From the NCBI GenBank assembly GCA_029582165.1, contig CM055872.1:27512243-27576242 (forward strand): a stretch of DNA of 64,000 nucleotides, written 5' to 3'. The DNA comes from Portulaca oleracea. Its lineage: Eukaryota > Streptophyta > Magnoliopsida > Caryophyllales > Portulacaceae. The position numbers and the translations under genes were made by a program. This document shows positions 32,676-44,860 of the stretch, piece after piece (within the stretch, counting starts at the first letter, position 1; every line of letters starts with the position of its first letter). A model generated the notes under the pieces. It did no database searches and was not told where the DNA came from. It saw nothing but the letters and a program-made list of their open reading frames with translations.

Positions 32676-33402
32676 TTGCCGAGTAAATTACATTTATCAT
32701 ACCTGAGATTTGTTGTAATAATTTTTGCACATCCGACATTTGTAAAATAATATTTACCTTACCTGACATTAAGTGTTCATATATTTAAGCCTCCTAAAAT
32801 ATTTTATATTTGATTTTTGTTGAAATTTCTGGTGAACATTAAATACAAAGTGACTTTTTTATCCTTGATATTAATTCTTTTCATTTTTCATTTTCATTAT
32901 AAGATATTTCTTCTATTATAATTGATTTTTTACTGTTGATATTTTATAATTGAGTTTTCATTTTCAGAATGGGGAGGAATTGAGTTTTCGAAGAAATAAA
33001 GTAGAGAAAAGATTGAAGTCTAAATGCCATATAAATTAATATTAAAGGTAAAAAGATCAATTTATGTTTAACTGAAATTCATATGAATTAATATCAAAGA
33101 TAAAAAAAGTCAACGCATATTTATCTTTTTAATGTTCGCTGGAAAATTCAACAAAAATTAATTAAAAATATCTTAGGAGGTTTAAATACATATATGAATT
33201 AATACCAAAGATAAAAAAAGTCAATGCATATTTATCTTTTTAATATTCGCTGGAAAATCCAACAAAAATCAATTAAAAAATATCTTAGGAGGTTTAAATA
33301 CATGAACACTTAATGTCAGGTAAGGAAAAATTATTTCACAAATATCGGGTGTATAAAAATTGTTACCACAAATGTCAGATAAGGTAAGTGTAATTTATTC
33401 CT
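32676..33402 (+). mobile_element. Foldback element with ~150-200-bp inverted ends
   Basis: The left arm (GAGTAAATTACATTTATC, ACCTTACCTGACATTAAGTG, TTTAAGCCTCCTAAAATATT) is inverted at the right (AGGAGGTTTAAATACATG, CACTTAATGTCAGGTAAGG, GTGTAATTTATTC). The flanks CAAGTTGCC and CATGTTGCC form a 9-bp duplication with one mismatch, extendable to 11 bp. This suggests a Mutator-type MITE. It is AT-rich with no coding frame. Confidence 0.75.
33081..33303 (+). repeat. 111-bp tandem duplication inside the foldback element
   Basis: Two copies of a unit with ATATGAATTAATA, CAAAGATAAAAAAAGTCAA and TATCTTAGGAGGTTTAAATA, starting at about 33081 and 33192 and differing at a few bases. The duplication includes the inner end of the right arm. 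Confidence 0.85.
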
Positions 33403-33941
33403 CATGTTGCCCATATGGTGCCCCTGCCACTTCCCTCGTGTTAATGTTTCTTGCGTTCTCATAAACAGAAAAGGCCCATATGAACAGATGATCCCATTGA
33501 ATTATCAGAGAAAAGTCCATATGGAGATAAGGAGTTGGAAGAATGTATGAATTATTAAACAAATCAAAATTGCCCAAAAATAAAAATAAGAGGCTAAAAT
33601 GGACCTACCAAATCTTATTACTTTTTTCTCCACTTTCTAATTGTAGTTCTTTTTTTTTTTTTGACAAACTTCTAATTCTAGTTTCTGCAACACCCAGAAT
33701 GTACCATCAGCCAAACCCAAAGCTACACGCCCTGCATTACTGACAATGAAATTATGCAAAGAGAATAAAAAATGGTAGGAAAAGTTATTAAAGATTTTCA
33801 CATTTTGTAAAGAAGAGATAACATCTCCTGCTTTCCAGGCCATCCTTCCTATATTGCGATATATCTCTCTAATTATATGGCTGCTGCATATTTCACCGGA
33901 CATTTTTGCCAGAGAATAGAAAGAGAAACAAGAGACAGAGG
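33403..33941 (-). other. 3' flank / probable 3' UTR of the host gene
   Basis: Lies downstream of the stop codon at 33942 on the minus strand. Contains a poly-T run (33650-33663 on the plus strand). No clear AATAAA signal was identified. Short open frames here carry no motif. Confidence 0.4.
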
Positions 33942-34059
33942 TCACTGCCGCATTTGGTGGTTCACGCTTGTCTGAGGGAGTATGGTGTTGGCCAGTTCCT
34001 CATTCAGCTTCACTGGGAGTGGCGGCATTTGCTTCATTATTTCTGGTGTGTCATTCATA
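33942..34059 (-). CDS. Exon 7 (last) of the DUF3755-family gene
   Basis: 118 bp completing codon 200 and encoding MNDTPEIMKQMPPLPVKLN to the stop TGA at 33944-33942. It is the most conserved part of the family as I know it. Confidence 0.93.
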
Positions 34060-37000
34060 CTGAAACAATAAAAAAAAACAAAAAAACATTGCAATGCATT
34101 TGTTAGTTTCCTAGAAATCCCACAAATTAGATACACAGACTAAAGAGGAAGGGTCCATTCAGAAGCAAGCCACGGAAAGGGAGTGTAACAGTAGAAGGGA
34201 TCTGGGTCCCATATTGGGACTGTTTTAAGACCCGTTTACGACCCATTTGGATCCAAAATTGATGGGTGTAGACTCAATCAAAAGAAGCACAAGCAGAATT
34301 TAAGGTTCTGGGTTGGATTCAAAACCCATTGCAACTCTCTTGATATCTGGTTGCCAAAATTCTGACACCTGAAAGATTTGAATCTACTAAGGATTTCTCC
34401 TGAGGACTAGAGATGAGCAAACAACAGTAAACAGCACAGGCAGATTTGGAGGTATTATGGGAAGCATGTGAAAGTTAGTAAGACAAGAGCAAATCAGGAA
34501 AATGACATTTTAGTTTTGACAAAGCACCTTATTCCTTGCACAACCCTGACAGGTAGCCCTGTTCTTTTATGCGGTATTCTACGGTATGGCGCGATATGGT
34601 GTGATGAAATTGTGGCGGGTTGTGGTGTAATTGTGGCGGGGTTTTGTATATATATATAAATATTGTATTGGTAATTGTGAAAAAGTAATTGGAAAAATTG
34701 AATTGAAATATTGTATTGTTTTTTTATGATAAATATTGTATTGGTAATTGTGAAAAAGTGAGTTGAAATATATATGTAAATATTGTATTAGTAATTGTGA
34801 AAAAATAATTGGAAAAAGTAATTTGTGGTGGGTTGTGGTAAATTGTGGTAGAATGGTATTTTGTGGTGGGTTGTGGCAAACTGTGGTATGCTGTGATACC
34901 GCAATTTGCCAACCGCAGAAAAGAACGTTAAGAAAGTTGGAGTACGAAGAAGTATGGAGGGGTAAGACCGTAAGAACTACTCCTTTTCTTTTACTTTCTA
35001 TGCCACCAATGCCTTACCGAATGAGTTAAGGGAAGTTCTTACTCTTACACTCTCGATTACCTACGCTCCCTTCATAACTGACCCTTACGAACCCTGGTCT
35101 AGATGAATTTTCAGAAGGTGCAGATGTATATATGCCTTTTTTTTAGGGTTTTGGGAGGGGGTGTTATGGGAGTTTCTTAGAAGAATTCATTACTGGAAAA
35201 CAAATAGAACCAAAGATTAAAAGTGTGTTAAGAATCAAAAAGTGAACAATGTGGAGCCAAGCGTGGACAAGAAGGGAGGGAGGGAGGGAGGAGTCACTAA
35301 CACAAAAGTTGGAGGAAAAATAAACTAGGTAAGGATAAAGCTAAAAGTAGGGATAAATAGAGAAATGTGACTAGATAGGAATACTACGTAGATAGTGTTG
35401 ATTAGATATTCCTGATCCAGACAGACAAGTGAAAGCAAAAGATATTTGGGGTATTCAAAGACTGCTGGATACAAACAAGAATATAATCACTTTAGAGAAA
35501 GCCAATCTGATGAAAGATGCCATGCCATACCTGTTCATAATTTTATTGAGATTGTCCCGCACTCGGCAAAACAGACTGATGTTTTCTTGTATCTGAAAAG
35601 GCAAGGCAACATAATAGGTTGGTATGCCGTGTTAGTCCAGTGTAACCAATCATTTAATCATCGTCATTATAATTTATGCATAAGAGGGCATATGAAAACT
35701 AGGACTATGCACAAAAGCTATCATCAGAAAGTTTCTTTTCTGACATACAATTTGCATTGAAACCACAATACAAATATTTATACAACATTTGCACTTGTTC
35801 GCTATAGTAAGATGTTTGAAACAAGCAATTTTATTTTTCTATTTTCTTTCCGTTTTTTTTGTGGGGGGGGGGGGGCGTACAGGAAAGAAAAGAGCAAAGA
35901 GGTAAGTGTGACAGAATTTGTTCAAGGTGGAAGAAGAAACCACTCAAAACTCTTGAAGCTATTGGGAGTGGGACACAACTGATGTACACAATCAAATTTC
36001 AAAAATGGACATGGGTACTCATCAGTATTGCTCAGATGATGGTCCGAAGATTCACAGTATCGTGTACTAGTTACAATAATTTAACAAAAACAGGCGATCC
36101 TGGACAGGATGTTGCTATGTTTCCGTGCAAACACCCCTCTCATGGCAAAAGTTTTCCTAGGAAACACAATTTTTCTTTGTTACCCATTTTTTTTTTTCTT
36201 TTCTTGTTTGTGTGACCTAAGAAGCCAGCAGATGTGTAAGAGAATCATTTCCAACTCTCTTTATTCTCAATTCTGTAGTGGCCAAATGTGCAAATTAAAC
36301 ATTGATAGTTGAATATAGCAAAAGACACATCCCTTATTCAATGTTTGTGCAAGAATGAATCAGATGCAGAATGATTATCCAAGATAATTTCCCTAAGAAA
36401 TAATATTTACGCTACTCCGTCCACTAGAATGATAGCAGCTCTATATTTACCTGAAAAGATGTAAAATTTGCAGAAATTTGGCGGAAGAACTGTGTGTTTT
36501 GCTCAAGCAGCTCTCCAGTAGGACCACTGATTGCTGCAAACATCAAGGAAGCCGAAGATAAGTATACAAGGTAATCAATGGCAGTCTTTGCTGAATATAA
36601 ATAACATCCATTTTACTTATGAGAAAAAGGATATTACAAAAACTATTCTATAGCCACATGATGCAGCAAACTGAGCTTAGTTAGTCTAATCATCAGGTGA
36701 CCACTACAGCTTTTTTAAACACCTGAGATGCATGTAGATCAGTTTACAGATGCTATATATATGCCATACAAGAGAAGTATGGATGAGTGCCATTGCTTCA
36801 TTTTTCTTTACTAGTACTTATACCCGTGCGTTGCACGGGATGCAAGTAAACTCTACGTATTGTTGAAAATATCACCGATGTTATATTTTAAAAAATAAAG
36901 AAAAAAGCAATAATGAAAAATAAAAAGAATAGTTTTCTTATTTAATAGAATAAAGGAAAAAGAATAGTGCACATGAAAAAAAAGGAAAAGAAAAAAAGTC

Positions 37001-37129
37001 ATCAATGCAAACATACACACATTAATATTAGATGATTTTCTTAAAAAAAATTAAATGGAATCAATTATAAGTTTCCCAAAATACCCTCATTAGAATCCAA
37101 ATATTTCGATCCTCACCCTTGCTACCCAG

Positions 37130-37190
<61 letters not shown>

Positions 37191-40100
37191 TATATAGGAT
37201 AATTGGATTCTAATAATCCCTACTTTCACCAATTGGACAATGGTGGACGGTACTTTCACTTTGTATTCTGGTGGTCCAAAAAAAAATAAAATTGGATTGT
37301 AGTGGGAAATTTTCGAGTGAATCATAGATTTTGTGTTGCATTTGATTCAATACTTAGTATATCACTTTACAATGATTTTCAAAGAATTTATAGCGTTTCT
37401 CTCAAATTTTTTTCATTTTTTTACTATTTTTTACGATTTTTTTACTTTTATTATTTTTAAAAAATCGTAATAATTATTCGGAGTCTCAAAAAAATAATTT
37501 AAAAAATGTTTTAGAAACTACAGTTCATTAACTTTCTAGGGGCTGGAACGAAAAAAAACAAAAACAATATAGTGTAGGAATGAAAAAAATAAGAAGAATG
37601 TGGAGGTGGATTTGGTACCACTACAATCCAATTTTATTTATTTTTGGACCACCAGAATACAAAGTGAAAGTACGGTCCACCATTGTCCAATTGGTGGAAG
37701 TAGGGATTATTAGAATCCAATTATCCTATATATATATATATATACATATATATGATTTGTTTCTCCAAGGCATCAACAAACCGTGCCAGCAAACATGTGA
37801 AAAGAACAAAGACACAGGCAATATGAAACTCACGGACTCACCCTTGTAAGGGATGCCATCATCGTTATCCAAAGATACTGGAGGTGCAGGATAAGACTGA
37901 CCACCAGGCCGCGATGGCAAGTGCGATGATTTTGGTGCAGAATCATATACTCTTTCCTGGTGGAAGAAGAAAGAACCATCTTCAGAAGATATTGCTCTAG
38001 ACAGGGTAAGATATGCTATGTAAGAAAAACAGTACATGCACAACTACACTTATAGTCCAAATGATCCATGTCCATGCAAAGAAGTGAAAAATTTACCGTG
38101 CCTAGGATGGTGTAAACCAAAATACAATGACGTGCCAGCGCAGCAGAATAACAAGAAGGAACTTCTCTGTCAATACATGACATTCTTGATACTTTATTAG
38201 GATTAACAGTGAACTATCAGATTCGACAACTCAGTATGGAAACCATCATCATAGAATCTAGGAAGGTCAAGAATTACAAAATCTTATCCTTGGAAGTTGG
38301 AACGGAATTTCAGGAACTTTGCTCTGAAAAACCAAATGAAGCACTACTGGCCTAAAAGGTTTCTGGACTAGCTTATTTCATATCCTTTTCATGTTTGTTC
38401 CTAGTCACAGAAAAACTCATAAACATCAAATAAAACCAATCAAGGCGCAAGTGACAGAGGATATAGAGAAAGAGACGCACAATAAATGCAGCCCAACCCA
38501 AACAATAAATCAAACAAGAAGCCATGCAAGCATGAGAAAATGGCAATATAACATTCCCGAAAATGAGATTGTGTTTCTTATCACATATCATTGTCCAATG
38601 TGAATTATTCGAATTAGTAAGAAATATGTTTACATCCAAATTGCTATTAGAATTTTATCATACCATTAAATGATTCTCGAGTTTCCTCTAAGAGCAGTCG
38701 CACATTAATATGTGATAACAAAGTTTTTCACTAATAAAAAGGTTAAAAGATACCAAATAGGACAACAGAAAGAAAGGACCAGAATGGGGCTAAAACCATT
38801 TGAGCAACGCAGATCAAGATGGAACAGAACAGTCATCAAAATCCACAATAAAATACAAAATATCAGCAATGATATTACAAATACTAGGATAAATGCAGTT
38901 TTCTTAACAAGGAATTGCACCGCCAAGTTCCCACAAAAGCACATAGTAGATAGGACAGTAGTTCTCTACAAACAATCAGTCTAGTTCCTGACACAGTGAT
39001 ACACCTTAAGTCAATCCTTTTGAAATTTAAAATTGTGGGATTTCGAGCTCAAGAAAACAAGGGGAATAATCAACAGCAAAATCTTGAAGTTAAAATATTG
39101 TTAGAAGGCACAAGCAGTAAAACTAAACAAGCATACGTGAAGTGAAACATCAAAAAACCAATCGACTACAATATTTCAAATTTTAACCCCCCCCCCCCCC
39201 CCCCGGGTTCTCCGACATGTACGAAAGAGAAGTTAATAAGAGACGTATAAGATGGTTGAATCCTACCTAGCCATTAAATAATTATTTGGGGAATAAGCTA
39301 TGTTAGATTGCCATTTGACTGGACACATGCCTTACTGAAATTTGAAATGTCTGACTAAAATTGGCAAATTTCTGGAACATTGCTAACTCCAGTTACAAAG
39401 ATAAGTTTCAATAAATTGATGGTCTGTTAGAGTATTCGATCTAGGTTTTCATTAACTTCTTCCCAACACAGCCTAACCAGGAGCTTTTGTGCTCCCAATA
39501 CATGAGAAACAATGGCTGAAAGTTCTTAGCTATCTGAAACGACCACAACAGAGGACAGCGCCAAGCAACCGCCTTTAAGAGGTTTGATCCACAGATGGAC
39601 ATAACTAGTAATCAATGTGTGCCAAAGTTCAGACTTCAGGTAGAGGTCTTCATGTAGGGAAACAAGCAATATAATGGCGATATACAAGAATGAAAATGGA
39701 CCCCTCATATTACCACCAAATTGGAAAAAGGAAATATATGTAAAACAGAACTTCAGTATGCAGACATACCCGTTTTTCTTTGTTTTTCTTTGAATGATCG
39801 TCCTTTCTTCTCTTACCAATCTCTTTTCTCTGCATATGGAGTAAAAATGCCAAATCAGCAGAAGAAAATTATGTGTTACATCTTCATTATTTTTTATTTA
39901 TTCATTTGTACATGCAATCAATGGCTGTAGTTTGATCTATTTAGATCCTCTTCCTTGCTCATTGTTTGTAGTGAAAGTATGTATCACATTTGAATGTCTT
40001 TAACCCAATAAAATTCTATGACATCCTTCACATGCAGCTCCAACTAGAGTGTAATAGGTTTTATAAAAAAATTCAATGCAATTAATCAAATTTCAAAGTA

Positions 40101-43100
40101 GAATCAATATTTTGAGAAGTAAGAATGCACGCCGACCATATCTCCGCCTAACAATGTAAAATGTCATGTCATAATAGTGTGAGGTGTTGAAGCGCTAGCT
40201 TCTAAAGAAGAGTGCACAACATATTTTTCACAGGTATTGTGGGTTTTTTTTTTTTTTTTTTTTTTGGTGGTGGCAGTTGGTGGGCAGGTGTTGCGTTCTA
40301 GCCAGTTCAAGCCTGGAAGGGCACAAGTACTTTAAGTCTTCATGAAGCCAAAGGTCCAAAAGTGTGAAGTCAAGTGAGAAAACCGTATTCATTCAGGAAT
40401 GTTTCCAGTTAATTGTTCTTTACAGACAAGTACATTGGACACACATACAACTTTTGGAAAAGCCTACCACACATCAACAAATATAGCTCAAAGGTTTTAA
40501 GGGTCAGAATCAACAAACTCCTGGGTAGAAGTGCACAGTGAATGTGAAGGATCATAATTGTTTGAAAAAGCTTTGAAGAGGATAAAAAGCCATATTGTAG
40601 GTAAGATTTTTGTGTCAATAAAGAATATCTGACAAAAAGGACTATGCGATCTAATCGTTCGCAATTTTAGATCAAACAACAGAATAGTCACAACCAACAA
40701 TCCATCACAATTCTTATGAGTATATAGGCTAAGGATGATAATAAATTGATTATCGGACCTAAGTACAGAAAATGCACACCAAAGTTCTTATTAGAAAATT
40801 TAAATGCAAAGAATACCTATTCCCCACAGTATCATCTCTTTGGAAATCTAAAAGGGGAGACACTGTTCTTTGTTGTGGTGGTCGTGGTGTTGTTTTTTTT
40901 TGGGGGGGGGGGGTGGTTTGTTAGTCTAGCATATGTCTTTTATCCTAGACATTTTCGTTCGCACTGCAACTGCCTTCTCCCCTTGGGATTGAATATCCTT
41001 CCCTTGCCTTCTCATCGTTTCCAAAAGGGTGGAAACCAGAAATAAATCGTAAATAATGTGGAAAGCAGTCCAACTTTGCTAAGCATTTTCGCACATGTGG
41101 GTTTCTTGGCAATTATTGATGGAACGCCAATTATTTGGATTTTGCTATTGTTTCCCAATATATCCAATACATCTCTTCATAGTTGAGATTATGGGAAACA
41201 CAATGACAGATGTTTGTTTGAAACCACATATGTAATTTTTTTACTCGTAACATTTCAAGGAGGCTTTGGGTAATCTAGTAAACAGCCCGACAAAGTAACA
41301 ACAATCTGTCAATACGTATGTGATCAATGCAGGGAGGGTACGCTTGATGATCTATTGCAAATACAGTGTTTTATCTAGTGTATTCTTTTCGCCCCTTCAA
41401 ATCTTTAGCTTACAATAGATCTGAATACATCGTGGATAGAGCACAAGACAAAATACAAAGGCAGAGAAACCTCATGGCTGATAGTTCTATGGAAAGAAGG
41501 TCCTCGTTCTGGGAACAAGTGTTGCAAAAGCTAAATCTATATAATTTGTGCAAAGTTAGCGATCTGCGTTCCAAAACAAGCGACCCGGAAAGAGTTCCTG
41601 GTAACTATGGAAAGAACTAATAAATTAGTACCTCAGTGCAATCCTCAGCACCAGATAAACAAACAAAGATAGTAATGAAAGCATAATATCTACAATCATG
41701 CTCCAAAAAGAGATATCCAGGGGCTTACATTCATCCATCTAGCACGCAATGCCACATCCCGGACTGTCTTATTTGGCAACAGCATAGCAATCTTTGCATA
41801 ACGCGTTAAGTTTGAATCTGAAGCATATCTGCATTGAATTTGAGAACCAACGATTTAATCCTGAGCATCAACGATTCCAATGAAATTTAAGGAATAAAGG
41901 CACAAAGTAGGAAATGAAATAACTATCTAATAGGCAATTAATCAAATTTGTGCCCAGCGCCATTTTGCTTCCATCAGGACGAGTAAAAATGATAATAACT
42001 AAATCAAGCAAAGAAAAAAATATGCTGAACTTCTAAATATAAGTTCAAATATGAAGTGATCTGAAATCATTCAAACATCACAAGAATATACAAATGACAG
42101 CTTATCTGAAAGCTTCAGCCATTGAAATGAGTGAGAGATTAAAAAAATATTTTTAAAGAAAAACCGTTTGGGGCTATTACATACGTGAAGTACCATGTTT
42201 AAAACAGACAAGATTCAGTTCCTACTCAGAAGAAATACAGTTAACAATAGCTAGTTCATTGCTCAAACCTCAAAACTCAAAAGTGAAGCTTTGTAGAACA
42301 TTAATTAATTCAGTGTCATGTTACACTAAACTCAAGTAAAATGACTAGAACATGCAGCATGTACAATGGCTGGACAATTTTCCCTATCACTTATAGCTTT
42401 TTATAAAAAAAAAAAAGAAAAAATTGCAAAGACAACCAAAGAGAGTAGCAAGCAGTTATAAGGCAGACAAAATGGCAAGATTCAGGTTTTCAAGTTAAGA
42501 AGCTAAAGGGTCAGAGATGAAGAAGTTGTTTTACACTTTTACCAGCAAATTTGGTATCTCCACCCTGGAACCCTCACAAAGTTAGAAGATAAAGATATAA
42601 TAAAAGGTATGAGGGGAATGCTCTAATTCATAAAGCAACTCTTTTTTGGTTGGGGAAGGGGGTTTGCGGTTTACAAAGACAGCAACATTGTCAAAGGTTG
42701 CAAACTACTTCTAGTCTCACCACAGACCTTGCAATTACTTACAAAACTCAGAATCTCAATCCAAATTTGAATCATGACGAACAAGCTCAGCACAGCAACC
42801 CAAATTAATTTAATAGAAACATAAAAATTCGTGTTTAAATTTAATAATAATTAAAAAACCATATATTAGTCGTTAGTCCCCAAAGTCTCAACCTCAATAT
42901 CACAGGTGGTAGTAAAAATCCCAGCCGAATCCAATTGTCAAATAAACACAGAATATAGCTAAGCATCCAGCAATGCAAGAGAACACTTAAAACAGATTTT
43001 TAGCCCAAATCAAGTTAGTTTAAATAAAAACAGGCACCAACAACATTGAGAGAAGATTGGCATCTTGTCAGTAGAAAAACTCATTGGAGGCTGCATTATT

Positions 43101-43357
43101 ATACACAATTTTGGCATCCTTTATACCCGAAAAACTAAGGAAACATATAAACACATACATTAAATTTATAAAACTCACTTGGCAAGACCCTCATCCAAGA
43201 TTGCTTGTTCATCAGCAGTCCAATCTGGGGAAATGCCTGGATTATGCTTCATTCCTGACTGACCCGAATTGCCGTTGGAGGTTGAAGGTGCACCGCCGCC
43301 ATTGAAAGAGGATTGCTCTTGCCGCTGATTTCCAGATGGGTTTGAACTAGCAGCCAT
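33942..43357 (-). CDS. Host gene: Myb/SANT-like DUF3755-family protein, 7 exons
   Basis: Seven minus-strand exons join in phase to a 238-codon protein: 43357-43179, 41828-41729, 39829-39770, 37956-37842, 36533-36451, 35592-35531 and 34059-33942. All introns are GT-AG. The N-terminus is Ser/Gly/Asn-rich and disordered. Residues ~45-93 form a Myb/SANT-like helix set (PDWTADEQAILDEGL, RYAKIAMLLPNKTVRDVA, RARWMN). Residues 94-113 are very basic (KEIGKRRKDDHSKKNKEK), a likely nuclear signal. The C-terminal half (GPTGELLEQNTQFF, NISLFCRVRDNLNKIM, PEIMKQMPPLPVKLNEEL) is the conserved block I associate with the plant DUF3755 family. The function is not established; a nuclear chromatin or transcription role is inferred. 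The start is the ATG of MAASS. An upstream in-frame ATG (43387) exists but is less family-like. Confidence 0.92.
34060..35530 (-). other. Intron 6
   Basis: 1471 bp, including the foldback element at 34561-34926 and a (GGGA)n run near 35274-35291. The acceptor is TTGTTTCAG. Confidence 0.8.
34561..34926 (+). mobile_element. Inverted-repeat MITE in intron 6
   Basis: The left end GTTCTTTTATGCGGTATTCT is inverted-similar to the right end (reverse complement GTTCTTTTCTGCGGTTGGCA). The interior is built of degenerate 'ttgtggtgggttgtggtaaa' and 'tattgtattggtaattgtgaaaaa' repeats. The target duplication is unclear. Confidence 0.55.
35531..35592 (-). CDS. Exon 6 of the DUF3755-family gene
   Basis: 62 bp encoding IQENISLFCRVRDNLNKIMN plus two bases. 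The acceptor is CTTTTCAG and the donor GTATGG. Confidence 0.9.
35593..36450 (-). other. Intron 5
   Basis: 858 bp with a G homopolymer (about 35862-35875) and a poly-T tract. No mobile element recognised. The acceptor is CTTTTCAG. Confidence 0.8.
36451..36533 (-). CDS. Exon 5 of the DUF3755-family gene
   Basis: 83 bp completing codon 152 and encoding ISGPTGELLEQNTQFFRQIS to FTSFQ. The acceptor is GTTTGCAG and the donor GTAAAT. Confidence 0.93.
36811..36850 (-). mobile_element. Helitron 3' terminus
   Basis: On the minus strand the hairpin CCCGTGCAACGCACGGG (36823-36839) is followed by TATAAGTA and ends CTAG, then T, the classical Helitron 3' end (hairpin, short spacer, CTRR, insertion before T). 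The element body should extend to the right; its TC-type 5' end was not identified. Confidence 0.65.
37132..37194. repeat. (TA)n microsatellite in intron 4
   Basis: About 60 bp of AT dinucleotides that adjoin the left end of the MITE. A shorter (TA)n run (37729-37752) adjoins the right end. Confidence 0.95.
37195..37728 (+). mobile_element. Full-length (TA)n-associated MITE
   Basis: 534 bp with ~90-bp inverted ends (TAGGATAATTGGATTCTAAT... / ...ATTAGAATCCAATTATCCTA). The middle is A/T-rich with AAAAATCGTAATAATT and GAACGAAAAAAAACAAAAAC. It is the reference copy for those at 2518, 2983 and 4473. There is no ORF. Each copy is bordered by TA dinucleotide repeats, as described for the rice Micron MITE. 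Confidence 0.88.
37842..37956 (-). CDS. Exon 4 of the DUF3755-family gene
   Basis: 115 bp encoding ERVYDSAPKSSHLPSRPGG to DNDDGIPYK plus the first base of the next codon. The acceptor is CCACCAG and the donor GTGAGT. Confidence 0.92.
37957..39769 (-). other. Intron 3
   Basis: 1813 bp. Contains a C homopolymer of about 17 bases (near 39187-39204) that would be error-prone in sequencing. No element ends identified. Confidence 0.75.
39770..39829 (-). CDS. Exon 3 of the DUF3755-family gene
   Basis: 60 bp, 20 codons, lysine/arginine-rich (RKEIGKRRKDDHSKKNKEKR). The acceptor is TATGCAG and the donor GTATGT. Confidence 0.92.
39830..41728 (-). other. Intron 2
   Basis: 1899 bp. Contains homopolymer runs (poly-T about 40241-40264, poly-G about 40899-40911 on the plus strand) but no coding sequence that I recognise. 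Confidence 0.75.
41729..41828 (-). CDS. Exon 2 of the DUF3755-family gene
   Basis: 100 bp encoding YASDSNLTRYAKIAM to RARWMN, the second half of the Myb/SANT-like segment. The acceptor is AATGCAG and the donor GTAAGC. Confidence 0.93.
41829..43178 (-). other. Intron 1
   Basis: 1350 bp, GTGAGT...GCAG. AT-rich with poly-A/T runs; I see no mobile element with definable ends. Confidence 0.8.
43179..43357 (-). CDS. Exon 1 of the DUF3755-family gene
   Basis: Codes residues 1-59 plus two bases of codon 60, from the low-complexity N-terminus to DEGLAK. The donor is GTGAGT directly after the exon. Confidence 0.92.
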
Positions 43358-44410
43358 TAAAATTGAACCAAATTCAAGACACACCAAAAACCTCAGAAAT
43401 CATTGCCCGCCATAGCTAGAGATTTCCCGCCATTCAAACGATGAGAATTCTCAAAGTTGTGCCCGGAAATGGTGGGTTTTGTTTTTCAGATGGGGTTGGG
43501 TAATTTGGGGAGAAATTTTTAGTGGGGTTTGAGCAACCCAGGCAGAAGGAGGGAGAGGGAATTCAAAAGCTTTTCGGGGGTGTACGGAAGAGAAAGGGGG
43601 AAGATTAAAACCCAATTTGTGAATTGTTTTTGAGTTTCTTGGAGGGGCTAATGATAACACATGTAGGACTGATTGGATGGAAATTAAGGATTTAATTATG
43701 CCATCAAATTATAGATTAAGATTCTTATTCCTGAGCCTACAAGTCATGCTAATATGCTATTGGTGACCGAGGAACAAAAGTCGAAGGTACCTAGAAAATA
43801 CCCAAATATGGTGCTCTGATTCTCTCCCCAAAATGGTCCACCATCCCTTCTTATACCACAATTAATATTTAGTAAAATCTTGGGAGATTCAATCCAGCCT
43901 CTACATTCAAACCCCTTTTCACCCATTTATCTATAAAAACAATTATTACAATAGATTGGTCCAAATAACTTAGTGCTCCTTTAATTAGTTTACATATGTA
44001 AAAATCTTGTAAATGAATTATGAACACTGCATTACTCCACGTATTTGAACTGTGTAAAATGAATTCTAGAGGGTTTCATGCCATGTTTGACTGGAATTTA
44101 TGAACAACATATTCAAATAGTCATTGTTAAATAAATTTCGGTTACTATAAAATATATAGGTCATTTTTTTTGCTTAAAACTTTTATATCTGTATATGCAA
44201 TTAATATTTCTACATTACTAAAATATCATAATTTCAAATAAATTCCATTAATAATAAAATATTTTACTCTGAATTAATATTATATATTAAATATTCTAAA
44301 GGTGAAAAAAGAAATAAATTTTATAATTAAATAACAAATCCCCTTTGATATTATTCCTTTGATAAGTAGGGAATCCCCTTTGATATTATACCTTTTTAGA
44401 ATTTCTTTTT
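43358..44410 (-). promoter_or_regulatory. 5' UTR/promoter side of the host gene and intergenic DNA
   Basis: On the minus strand 43360-43640 is pyrimidine-rich (TCTTCCCCCTTTCTCTTCC near 43595), as is usual for plant 5' UTRs. A CCAAT-type motif (CCATCCAATCAG) is read on the minus strand near 43667-43678. No unambiguous TATA box was chosen. The rest, to 44410, is AT-rich without recognisable features. Confidence 0.45.
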
Positions 44411-44860
44411 GTCTATATTAATCAATGCTGCATGCATCTCATTATCCTTTTCAAGTAAAAAATTATCAGACATATTTTAAGAGTGTTGTTTCCCATACTA
44501 TGATACTAGATGTTAATCTGGATATAAGGCTAACTCAGTATGATAAGAATGCCTTAATTCAGCCAATCTTCGATGAGGATGTTTATCAAGTTGTTTTCCA
44601 ACGGAATAAACTAAGTCGCCTAATCCTGATGGTTTTGGAATGGCTTTCTTCCAAAATCATTGGCCTGTTTTAATGAATGAGACTAATGTTGTCAAGCATG
44701 TCTTGCCTTGTGATTGACATTTTAGAATGACAATTTCATCACGGTCACATGCTAAAGCAAGTCAATCATATTTTACTTGCTTTAATCCCGAAAGTGGATA
44801 CTCAGGTAACTACTAGTAATTTTCGATCAATCAATCCCTCTAATAGTCTTTATAAAATTA

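Larger units (their letters stand above)
36534..37841 (-). other. Intron 4, carrying a MITE and a Helitron end
   Basis: 1308 bp, about half of it transposon-derived: the 534-bp MITE with its (TA)n flanks and a Helitron 3' terminus at 36811. Splice borders are intact, so the insertions appear tolerated. Confidence 0.85.

Noticed and set aside
33637..33945. 102-codon minus-strand ORF next to the last exon
   Set aside because: Overlaps the end of exon 7 in another phase, has no family resemblance, and ends in a poly-T-derived lysine run; best seen as 3' UTR.
39187..39204. C homopolymer as a regulatory G-quadruplex
   Set aside because: A single long homopolymer in an intron; more likely a slippage tract or sequencing artefact.
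43179..43387. Upstream ATG (43387) as start of the host gene
   Set aside because: Adds ten residues (MVCLEFGSIL) not resembling the family; the next ATG gives the expected MAASS start. It cannot be fully excluded.
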